Assembly (NCBI GenBank): GCA_008360975.2
Contig: CM039182.1
Coordinates: forward strand, 93,331,405-93,395,404
Direction of reading: 5' to 3'
From: Lichenostomus cassidix
Taxonomy: Eukaryota; Chordata; Aves; Passeriformes; Meliphagidae
Length of the DNA stretch: 64,000 nt
Shown: positions 39,541-50,391 of the stretch, piece by piece
Position numbering within the stretch: the stretch's first letter is position 1
Layout: each line of letters starts with the position of its first letter
Notes under the pieces: model-generated
What the model was told of the DNA's origin: nothing
What the model saw: only the letters and a program-made list of their open reading frames with translations
Database searches by the model: none
Position numbers and translations under genes: made by a program

Positions 39541-40140
39541 CGATGATGCTGTGCGGCTGAGCACAGCCATCCCTCAGCCCCCGTGTCGGCCGAGAAGCTG
39601 CAATGAGGCTGGGTGGGTTTGGGGGCCCCTGGGCCCCGCCGAGCCCCGGTTCACGCCTTGCTGCATGTGAGGGAGTTGACGAGGGGGTCAGGGGGTGAGG
39701 GAGAGTTCAACCCCGGGCTGAGCGATGGCCCTGCCCGCACGGGAGGGGGACGTCCCCGGCCCCCGAGAAGAGTCACTGGAGGTTCATCCCGCCGGGGAGG
39801 AATTCTTCCCAGCAGTAGCCGTCCTGCTGATGAATCGCCCGGCGCACGGGGCTGGCGGCCTGCGCGGCCTCCCTGCCGCAGCTGTGCCCAGACCCGCACA
39901 TGTGGGCTGCACCCAGCATGGCCCTGACGGGCGCCCGACACGGATGACCCCCTGAGAGGGACCGGGGCACCGCATGGGGGGAGCCCGGGGCCACAGCGAT
40001 TGCTCGCTGCTTCCCTCAGCCCAGCTCACCGTGGGAAGAGGCGGTGCTGGAGCTGTGAGGATTCCTCCTGAAGCTCCAGCAAAGTTTGCACACTCCACGC
40101 TCCACCTGTTGCTGAAGGGAGCGCGGTGAGTGACCGAGGG
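39541..40140. promoter_or_regulatory. CpG island, candidate promoter / first exon
   Basis: By hand count there are 44 CpG dinucleotides in these 600 bases, within strongly GC-rich sequence (for example gcgcacggggctggcggcc and tgcgcggcc). The surrounding 64 kb is CpG-poor. Vertebrate CpG islands usually mark promoters. A consensus donor, gcgcg|gtgagt, lies on the plus strand with its GT at 40,126-40,127. Another, ccacg|gtgagc, lies on the minus strand at about 40,026-40,031. A first exon in either direction, or a bidirectional promoter, is therefore possible. No TATA box or recognisable N-terminal coding sequence is evident, so a long non-coding RNA or a 5' UTR exon is at least as likely as a coding exon. 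An orphan or tissue-specific island is the alternative. Confidence 0.7.
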
Positions 40141-42039
40141 AGGTTTCCTCTTCGGTTACTTAAAAAGGCAGCTGAAGTTTTATTCAGACAGAGTTGGGTC
40201 ACAAAGCGCTCAGTATTTGCCACCAACCCTGACTTCGCGGGGCTGGGATCATTCTCCATGTGTGGGAAGACGGGACTGCCCTGCTATGACCATGGGAATC
40301 CCAAAAATGGTGGTGCCTTTCAAGCTTTACTATGGAGCAGGCAAAAAACATCACTGCAACTCAAGCGATGGTTTTGCAGCAGGTTTTAGCAGCAACAAGA
40401 GTTTTTCTGTTTAAAGGAGCTTCAGAACAAATACTTTGAAAATTTTAAAATATATATATTTTATTATATGTTTTTATAAAGAAGCAGTGAGAAATAGAAG
40501 TGATTATTTTATCTTCCAATTGAACCATGGTGGATCAAAGCAAGAAAGTATGTATCTCAAAACTGACACATCCCTAAAAATTTCATGATTGTTGCTATTT
40601 GATGTGACACGTCACAGAATTTTATGTCAAGCTGAAGAAAATGTGACAACTTATATGTAGTATTTTCAGAAACAGAATTTAAGTGCAGTATTGAGAAGTG
40701 TATCTGCAAGGTTTTTAAACTCTGCTTCTTCCCAGACTTAGGAAAAGCAACCCCATATGCTTTAAACTTCTGCACCCCATTAATTAAAGACAGAGCTTAA
40801 CAGTAATACTAAAAATAATTGGCTGGATTAGCAAAAGCTGTGGGTGAGCTGAGAAGTTACCATTGCACAAATATTAATAAATCACTTTTCCTGTAATTAG
40901 CAGAAAAAAGAAGGGTGCAATGTGGTAAGCTAGCAGTCGTTTGCAAAAGTATGTTGGCTAGAGCCTGTCATCCCTCTTCCTTTCCCTTTCCACACACACA
41001 TCCTTTCAAACCAAGATACAGCTGCTGATGCCATTCGCAAGTAAGAGACCAGCAAGGGCAAAACTGGATTTTCAAAAGGTCAGTAGAAAATGAGGAAATA
41101 AGCAAAATGACCAAGACTGTTAATAAGTGATTAGTATTATGCTATTGTTACCAGAAATGGAACAGTTCAGCCTCACAGTCTCTATACCAGTTCTTGAAAG
41201 GTGCAATTTTCTAATGATGTTAGGCAGTGTAGCAGAGTGCTAAGCACACCTCGTTCTTTGCTCAGCACTTTTCTAGATGTAGCTCATGTGGAAAGAAAGA
41301 ATCATGAAGAGCTCTAAACTTTCCCCTTACGTTGGGAGAAATCCAACATTTGAAGGCTTCCAAAATAAAGTCAATAAATAAGAGCAATGTTTTGTAAAAC
41401 AAAAATAATCTCATTTAAGAGCATCAGAGAGAACGCTATCTAATTGTTTTCTTTTGGCAAGCAAGGAAAATAGCTATATAGTTTTCTTGCTTGAGCACAC
41501 ACAAGTAATCCAAGGTGCAAAATAATCACAGCCTCCCTGATTCAAGAGATTTCCCAGAGGTAGATTCTGATGTGCAGTTCTCTTGGACAGTTTGTACACC
41601 TTCCCTTGGCTTATGATCATTCTACTTTCTGGGTATTTCTCCTTTATGCTCAAGAGCTTACTTTCCTGTTTCTAGCAACATCTCCTCCTGCCTCTAGACT
41701 GCCTCTTGTCTCTTTTGTATATGCTGAAGATTCTCCTCAGCTTTTCTAAATAACCTCTGCTCTTCTGTTTTACTATCAGGGAAGCTCTCTGAAAGACAAG
41801 TTTTCCTTTAAATGGATGTTAACTGTTACATTCTAGGTTAAAAAGAAAGTTTCAAGTTGTTTTCCTAAAAAAAAACCAAAAAAAACCCCAAAAACCCAAA
41901 ACAGCCAAAAGCAGAACAAAAAAATCAACACACACAACAACACTGAAAAAAAGAAGAAAGACAGAGTACTTCAAAGCATTCAAGCATTTTAAAAGTTCAT
42001 ATACTCATTCTAGATATCCCCTGATGTTTTTGGCTCCTA
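40141..42039. other. Non-genic DNA downstream of the CpG island
   Basis: GC content falls sharply after about 40,400 into AT-rich DNA. A phrase with homeodomain-like sites (ttcctgtaattagcag) lies near 40,890. An A-rich tract lies at 41,867-41,944. No exon is recognised. Confidence 0.55.
41867..41944. repeat. A-rich low-complexity tract
   Basis: About 78 bases consist almost entirely of A with C interspersions (aaaaccccaaaaacccaaaa type). It could be a decayed poly(A) tail, but no retrocopy is recognisable upstream. Simple low-complexity DNA is the safer reading. Confidence 0.7.
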
Positions 42040-42044
42040 AGTCA

Positions 42045-42135
42045 CAATATTATGAAATTCTGCCACCCTATATCTCTGCCCTTTGGCACACACAAGTTCC
42101 ATTGACTTCAAAGGGAGCTGTGCATGCACAGCAGT
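42045..42135. repeat. Ancient amniote interspersed repeat, family unassigned
   Basis: The phrases 'attctgccaccctata', 'ttccattgacttcaaaggga' and 'gctgtgcatgcacagc' match, from memory, a dispersed repeat of birds and turtles. That repeat has ttctgccactctta with cattgacttcaatgggac as its hallmark. It shares the 'cattgacttcaa' box with the element near 10.2 kb. The ends are uncertain. Confidence 0.4.
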
Positions 42136-45100
42136 GACATGTAAAGTCTCCTCAATCCTTTAATCTTCCTAGAATTTAGTATTTATTACCACCTGAAAAT
42201 AAAAACCTTTTTTTTTTCCTTAAGAGTATTCTAAGAATATTGACCATCTCTCCAGCAAAGCACTGAGGCAAATGGTAAAGCTTAAGCAAGTGAAGACTTA
42301 TATTCACAGACGGTAAGATAAATGCACTTTTAAGTGAGTGGCACTGCTGATATGTTTGAGGCATGTGTTAACCACTTACCCAATCAGGACCACAGGACAG
42401 AAATTCCTTCACCAAAGAAATGAGATTGTAGGGAGTATAAAAACTCCTTCTTCACCCCCACATCCCAAAAACCTAGGCTAATAATTGCTGGCATTTGTAA
42501 CGATTTTATTCTGCTACTGAATATGCTGGGTTTGGGCATTCCAGTCATCGGAGGCAAACACGAGTCGTCTCTTTGCCCTTCCCATGGAGGAGGAATGAAG
42601 GGTTACATGGGTGATCCCACCAGGCTAGGCCTGAAGCTCAACAGTGCTGAGCTATTCCACAGAGACAACCAACACATCTACCACTAAATTTGCACGGCCA
42701 AAGTTCAACCCAGTTCACAATGACTTCAATGTCAAAAATTCCACAGACTTCCACTACGTTCTTTGGGTAACAGGCTTTTATTTGCAGTAGCCCCTTAATT
42801 TCACACTTGTCTTTATGGCACTCATTACAGTCTGGATATTCTATAGCTGCCACAGTTATTATTCTTCCATACTCTACAGTTTTTATTGGCATCACCAAAC
42901 AATGAGAACCAAATAAATACTGATATGTACTCATAAGTGAGTCAAGAAAAGAGGGTGAGATTTTGGGGCTGGGAAGTTTTTCTATCCACAGAGCTTTTTT
43001 TTTTTTGCAGCAGAGAAAGAACAAAGAGAAATGATGCTGTTTATTTTGATGGTTCTGAGAAGCTAACATTCACCCCGCTCATCCCAGGAGCAAACAGCTG
43101 GCAAACAGCTGACAACATAGATATCAGTCAACTCCCACGTAACTCACAATATAATACAAAAAAATATAGGTAATAATGATATGACATGACAGAATGCATC
43201 TTTGATTGTGTGTGTTAAAAAAAATAAAATCTTACAGTGTATGGAAAAGATTCCAAGAAGTCTTTCTTTCTCTTTTTGCCTCTTACTTTCCTACTTTCAT
43301 AACATGGCTGCATATTTGTGATTTTTCTGTAAATTATGGTTTCTATTTGAAACATTTTTCTTTAATTTCCATATTCCCAAAAAGTCATTTTACTATTTAT
43401 GTGGTCAAATCCCCCCTAATGTGATTTGATGGCACATAAATAGTAGTGTGACTTTTTATGTTGTCTGTTGCTTATGTAGAGTTTCCAGAAACCCTATATT
43501 ATAGCCTTGTATTAAACCCTGATAATTTTCAGGGGTCATCACTATAATATATGGCTGGAAGACTGCTATTGTGATGCTGTTGTCAGCCAAAAACCTTGCC
43601 TTCAAATGTGTGCCTCAACCATAGTATAGCATAAATCAAAAGATGTGTCTGCCTAGCCATATATCTGTTGTGTGACTTTAAATATTTTTATAATCATGGG
43701 TGCAGGACAGAACACCAGGGACGTTCTACAACTGATGTTGTAGAAACAAGTAAATGTTAAAAAAACATAATTAAAAACATCTAAATGTTAAAATCCTACA
43801 GCAAAAATGAGCATCCTTGTACATTTTTAATAAGGGTTTAAGCTTACTTTGCCTGGTAAACCTCATGCTACAGTATGTAACTGTCTTTCTCAGCCACTGA
43901 TTTATTGACCCCTGAACAAAGCACTTAGTAACCCCTTTACACCTTAACACACTCTCACCTGTGCCCCATCCTCTTTTCCCCCCAAAATAAAAGAATTTCT
44001 GTATCTGTCTATGATCATATCTCTTTGATTAAGCTGCCTGATACCAGGTGACAAATGATGCCAAGTGGCACCCATATTTAGGTGAAGGTGTTGGCTTTAA
44101 GGGTCACCAACCATGGGGTGCACAGATCTCGTATTTTGGATCAGAATCACATTCTGGTTCAATGATAAATCCTAAATCTATCCATAGCCAGTGTGTTTCA
44201 GTAGGAGATTTTAAAACATTCAGACTTTCCTTCTCCCTTTTGCATTTCCAAGTCTCCAATCAGTTCAGGGTATGAACACCAGACAGCTCTAACCCTTCCT
44301 GGAATATGGGTCTCTGTTCATTTTATTTCAGGCATTCTGGACCATCATAGTGTTGCCATTTCACATGGGGGTAAATATGAACCTAAGGGGACAAATGTGA
44401 ACCGTTCACATACAATGCAGTGCTGTGTGTGAACCTCTCTCACTCACAGGTACCAACAGACCTGGGCTCTCTTCTGCTCTGTGAGTGCTGTATGAGTCCT
44501 AAGGTGCTTTTGGAAAAAAAAACCAAAATACACTATCCACTGCCATCCCCCTTCTGCAAGGTAATTACAGAATATATGGAAAATTCTAGAGGACAGTGGC
44601 TTCCATCACAGCAGTAGTTAAGTTTTTATGAAGCTGTTTATTTCTATGGCCAAATTCCACAAAGCTTTATAAAGTGTGCATCCTCCTCACACCACTAATT
44701 CTATGAAATCTGATCAAGCTAACTGTGGGAGTTAGGAATACAAACACAGGATCAGGACTATAGCGTGTGAAACCCTCAGAGATGAAAGTGCAACATAGTT
44801 TGAAAATAGTATTTCTATTAATAATGAATGTTCTCAACTTATACCAGATTTTGTAATGTTTCTGGGTATGCAGTGTTCCTCTGTTATTGTCCCAGATGCT
44901 CTCCTTTCTGACGGATTCAGTTCCCTTTCACAAACAAGCACCCCTTACTCACCCTGGGGGAGGCACTTGAGGGAAAAGGGCAGTTAAAATTACAAAACCA
45001 GGGAATTGACTGTAACAAAGTGCAGGGAAATTCCATGCAAATGTGGCCCTTAATTTCTTAGGTCTCTGCAACTTATCAGTACCTTTCAACAGGGCTAATG

Positions 45101-46529
45101 TCAGTACTGTACAGCATTCCTTATTTTCAGAAAGCTGTTTCCTAAGGTCCAGATGATGTTATAAGTGGTATAACATGACTCAAAGTAGTTTTGCCAGATG
45201 TGATATCCCCTGTTGCAGCCTCAAATAGACTGAGAATGAAGAATGCATGCTCCATTAATTTCCATTGGAGTGAAGAATGCATTACTCCTTTGCCATTCCC
45301 TTACTAAGAAATCTTCACATAGTCACAGCTTTATTTTCTTTATTCAGGAAGCCATATATTCCAGCATTATCCTGTATTTGCTTTTGGAGGATGTTCACTG
45401 ACTTTTTCCTTTGTCACTTCTGCAACACATATGCACAGTCCTGTCTTCACATACCGACACAAATTATGTCCTCAAGGGAATATCTACAATGACCTGTTAC
45501 TTTGAGTATTTCATAGCTGGTTTTCTCCTTCCAGTGATTAAACCCACAAATTTAGTTAATGTACAGAGCAGGTTTCATGCATAAATCTACCCGCCATAAT
45601 TGCTTTTAAAATGCTGGAACCACTTTCAGATGCTGTCATCCATTTCTTAGGCAGTGGCCTCCTTCTTTCGTTCATTCAGTAAATCAAAATTTACATGACT
45701 ATTTCCCACCAGACACTTGTGTAAGGTAGATCAGTTCTTTGTGTGGTCTTTTTAAATAGCATTTTTGGTGGATTTGGGAAAAAAAGACACATAGATAAAA
45801 AGAAATTACTAGGAAAGCTCCTAAAGCGTAGTAACTACTGAACAGTCTTAGGCATGTTAATAGAGGGAGAAACTCGTGACATGTCTCTCTCACGTTGTTA
45901 GAGACTGGATAGACTGGTCATTACAAATCATTCATCTTGCACCACCATTCTGAAGTGTTGCCTTGTTATTAAAAGTGCCAGTAACTTGGCTTTTTCTGAA
46001 TTAACTCTTCTTTACCTCTAAATGACAAGAAAAAGGGATAGGTATCTTTTTAGCCAGTCGGCAGAACTGCACTGACACATTGCTAATCCACATGCTCCAC
46101 TGTCCACACACAGAAAATGGTGTTCTTTCATGGTAAACCTTAAAACTACACTGATGATATTGTAATAGATACCATATTACTACAATTTCACTGCAATTAC
46201 AAATATTCATTAAAAATTGTTTCTGTGCATACTGGAGATATATCCTAGATAAAACCAAATTGCTTACATTAAAAAAGAAGTAACAAGTACAGTCTGCTTT
46301 CTGTTTTCATAATTTCTAAAAGTTTCTTTGCTTGACAGTTCAGAACCAATAGCTTCCCCTGGATTCCCTAATCCTTGCTACAAATGGGGGGAGTTTCTAC
46401 CATATTTATGCCAGGCTTTGCCAGAGATGCTATTTATTTTCAATACTCAGTGGCTGAATCTTCGTTTAAGTGAATTTGAAACATATCTAGTGTTTCTCAC
46501 AGGAAGAATATAAAATGCACCTAGCGAGG
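42136..46529. other. AT-rich non-genic DNA
   Basis: No gene is recognised with confidence. The minus-strand, ATG-initiated, cysteine-rich 143-codon frame at 42,638-43,069 is treated as a finding. The remainder is unique AT-rich sequence without repeats or RNA genes that I can identify. Confidence 0.5.
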
Positions 46530-46920
46530 TTAACACTCAGTTCATCTCAGGTATTCACTTCCATCATAAAAAAATGTATTAGCAGAAAGCTGGAAACGCA
46601 GCCCAGATCTTCAGCTGATGTAAGCTGATATACTTCCGCCGATTTAATAAACTGTGATGGGTTATTTCAGAGGAGGATCTGTCACAATTCATCACTGCTT
46701 TGAAAATTGTATGGGGTGATAATCACAGACAATATTGCTACATGTCTGACATATTGCACAAATATTGCTCAAATGTGGTGTGTTGTTTTTTCTTGTGTAG
46801 CAAGTCGCTTTGCAGTGCATGAACAATACTAAAATTAGCATGATGTTAGTAATTTCCTGATTGTTAAACTAATCTCATCGTCTGAAACCTGAGAGTGGCA
46901 GAAACAGGTAAAAAGCTCTC
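46530..46920. promoter_or_regulatory. Candidate conserved non-coding element
   Basis: AT-rich DNA with retained CpGs (acttccgccgatttaataaac, caagtcgctttgc, ctcatcgtctg) is combined with C/EBP-like attgcacaaat and gggtgataatcacag motifs. No coding frame or repeat is present. The composition resembles constrained vertebrate non-coding DNA, but this is inference. Confidence 0.25.
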
Positions 46921-49900
46921 AGGTTCAAAAAAAGAAAAAACAAAAAACAAGCCCTTAAAATGTAATGAAACTTTTCTAAAGCGCAGATACAGAGCTGAGC
47001 TCAACTTCATGAACATTTCTTAGTGACTTACAAAACCACTGAAGTGTTATCAGCATAACCAAGGTTCTAAGTTTCACCTGCCAAAACACTTCAGGCAAAA
47101 AGGCAGCAGAAGGTGACCATCCTCACCACAAGGCACCCATGCCCTGAGATGCAAGAGCCAAGGCTGCTCCTCAGACACCTATTGCATGAGCACAGCTAGG
47201 CAGTTTCCTGGGGCTTCCCTACATTTCAGGTGTGTTTTGAAAGCAGTGAGTAGTTTGGATGCCCAGCCCAAACATCTGACAGGTTGTAATGAAATCTCAT
47301 TGCAGGATTTCTCAACCAGACTAAGGGCAAAATGAGTGTGGAAGTCTACCTTCTGCAAATTGTCCTTTGGAAATCTTCAATGTTCTCTCTACTGCAGGGG
47401 TAGTTCTTCCCATTGCTGCCCTTGCTTACCTTCTCATTTGGCTTCTGCTGCTCCAATCCCTTCCCAGACAGGGACATTATGATATGTTTAATAATGAAAA
47501 CACAGGCTTCTGTTGTCCACATCTTCCTCTACCTCCAGCGGCATCAACATGGGCACTTCTTCTGCCCTTTCATGTTCTGTTTATGATCATGGGCAGAGGC
47601 AGAATCATGATCATGGCTTGTACCCTCCTCCTAGGATATTCCATGACCATTTTGCTCATTATCCCAATTCTGCTTGTTCTCATTTGCTGCTGTTAATTGC
47701 TCATCCCATGCCAACTTTGCCAATGACACAACACTCTCTGACACTTCATTGGAAAGTGCACCACATATGTACCTGCACAACACAAGGGCGGGCTGCAATC
47801 ACAGCACAGTTGTTATCATCCACATTAGCCTTGGGTGGCTCAAAATGAGCAACGTTGGCAGGGAAGCTGCAGTTCAAACCACCCATTAGTTTGTCTATGA
47901 AAAATACTGAACCCTTTACTGTTACACTTTCCTTGATACATGTACTAACTCATAGAGAGCCTGCACCCTAGAGTTTCTAACTGCTTATCCAAAGAGAAAG
48001 GATACAGATCCAGGGGCAGGGGAGATGTTCCTTGCTCCACCACAGGTTTGACTTACAAACACATGGAAGTCATGTAGCTCCTCAGATTCTTGTTTATAAA
48101 ATGATGGGAGGCTGGGGACATGACAGATCACCTCTGCATAACTCCACTGCAGTGGCAGAGCCACAAAAAATACTACTTGACTTGAAAACTGGATTTATTT
48201 CTTTTTTTCACATGGGAAGAGGCTCAATCAGGCCAATGCTGAGTGATGCTACTCAGCTTTGGCAGATGTTAATTATTTGCCCTTTGCATCTGCTGGTTAG
48301 AAGCCACTGTATCTATGCCACAGAGTGCAGAACTGAAGGTTGAGAGGCCCTTGCAAACTCTGGTTATGGAGATCAATAAAGAGCAGAGATTGTTACTACC
48401 TTTCCACCATCTCAATTCCTAAGCCCTCCTTTTACTACATACCATTTGACGTTTCAGTTTTATGAACTGCATTCAGCTGAATGAAGAGTTCAAAGCAGAT
48501 GGGCTAATTTACCTCTTTCTACTCACAGTCCTCTATGGATGGACTGTGGTTTCTTCCCCTTTACCAATTATCTGAGTTTATCTGACAGAGTGTTTTTCAT
48601 AAAACAGTTAATCAGGACTATTCAAAAATATAAGCCAAATTACTTAGATAATACTGGCCACATGAGAAACATGTTCTTTTCCTCTCTCAGCTGATTGGGT
48701 ATATTCAGACACATATCCACAGCAAATATTTATATCTACACCATTAACATTCTACTTCAGCCTATTAGAGTTTTGGTGCTCTACTGTATTTGTAGCTCTA
48801 ATAATTTAAAAACCCTCTTTTAAAAATTATTTCAAAACATATATCTCTATAATAAATAACACAGATAGATTGCCATCAATCTGGGCACTCAAAAATTATT
48901 GCAAAGCATGAGAGTTTCTACCTTCCCTTCAAATGATTTCTAATGTGGTAGTATAATCCTTCCTTCTCCATTTATTATCCTATTTATAATCTTCTACTAA
49001 CCTTTATGTTACCATTTGTTCCTAGTGCTTACTCAAATAGGGAACCTGAACTTAAATCCTTCCCTGGGGTCTGGCAAAGATTTAGGTGGCACTGACTGCT
49101 GCTCTGCCCTTCCTCGCATGGCAGACCAAAAAGTATGTGGATTTATTCTTGCCCACAAAGATTCCTTCCTATTCAAAGATATTCAAAGTGCCATAGGCAC
49201 ATAAAAGGTATTCCTTTGGCTGTATGGGCCCATAAACACTTCACTGAGAGCAGAACCTTGTTTTCTCAATGGGCCTATGTGGATAAAATTGAATACTGTG
49301 GAGGGAAGTAAAATCAGGTTATAAAAATGTACCCACCCATCACTTCATGTAGTGTACATGCCACAGCCAGATCCTGTCTTGCGCTGCTCTGCATCCAGAG
49401 TAGTTCCATTAAGGCCATTATATTTTGGACTTGCCCCATGTCATTAGGAGGCAGAATTTGACTGCATGCAGCCACTTCATATCATTTCTAAGCAGAGGTA
49501 ACCTTACCCTGGACTTTCCAATCCCAGTTACAAAAGACCTCCTTACCTTACACATGCTCTCTCAGACATGCAAACCCTAATAACATCAGGCAGATGCTTT
49601 CCTTTGCCCAGGTGATCTGCACATACTGACGCACATGTTTCCTGGTCTCCCAGCCCCCCTCTGCCTTTCATTTCTGCTCCATTCTTTTGGATCACAGTCT
49701 GTGAGCTATTTCAGCAGTGAGCCACAACAGGCTGCACAGAACTGCTCCCAGAGATGACCACATGATATGAGGTACAAGATGTGATGATACCAATATCTGT
49801 ATGAGTATATATGGCATTTATGGCTGGTGCAATTAAAACATGGGAAAATCTTGCCTGGGAGGAAAGTTTTTTCTTCTCTAGGTTTTGGGGTATTGGTGCA

Positions 49901-50343
49901 TTTTCTGAGAATTTCTTCAACCCAAGAAAGGGAGTTTCAATTAAACTTTCCTCTGTGACTAGAGCTCAGACCATAACTGTGGCACTGCTGCTACAATCCC
50001 AGCTGCACTATGTCACAACCAGGCACAAATCAGGACCTGGACTAGTGGAGAGGTGGGAGAGGGGAAGATGCTTTCTCCTCCACCTGCTGCAAGCCTTGCA
50101 CCCCCTGCATCACATTCCACATCATCTCCTCTACTCTCCCCTTCTCCCCTCTCACTACCAGGGCCCATTCCAAGATGGCTCATTGCCAAGGAGAGCAAAG
50201 CAACCAAGTTCCCAACACACCTGCGGACTGCAGCAGTGCATCCAGGTTCAGCAGCAACCTGGCATACACCCACTGTCAGAAGCATTCTCTTTATTACCAG
50301 AATAGATGGAGCATGCCTGAAGCACTGCCCTTGCCCAGCCAAA
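46921..50343. other. Non-genic DNA
   Basis: A hydrophobic stop-free stretch at 47,367-47,696 opens with TTG, not ATG, and contains repeated atgatcatg phrases; it is not called. A 164-codon ATG frame (49,811-50,305) overlaps a 147-codon antisense frame in a GC-richer patch, a sign of composition and not of selection. No gene is recognised. Confidence 0.5.
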
Positions 50344-50391
50344 GCCATGATAGGCATAGGTAGAGAAGAAGCCATGATAGGCATAGGTAGA
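50344..50391. repeat. 27-bp tandem duplication
   Basis: The phrase gccatgataggcataggtag occurs exactly at 50,344 and 50,371, giving a period of 27 bp, with a partial third echo (acaggtagag) after it. Confidence 0.85.

Noticed and set aside
38957..39670. Longest stop-free stretch in the window (237 codons, plus strand)
   Set aside because: It opens with TTG, contains no methionine until the last codon, crosses from AT-rich into GC-rich DNA where stops are rare, and shows no recognisable domain or codon-level signal.
41867..41944. A-rich tract as the poly(A) tail of a retrocopy
   Set aside because: No intron-less gene-like or SINE-like sequence precedes it, and no flanking duplication is visible.
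47367..47696. Hydrophobic 109-codon frame resembling a membrane protein
   Set aside because: It starts with TTG. The hydrophobicity comes from T-rich second codon positions, and no family is recognised.
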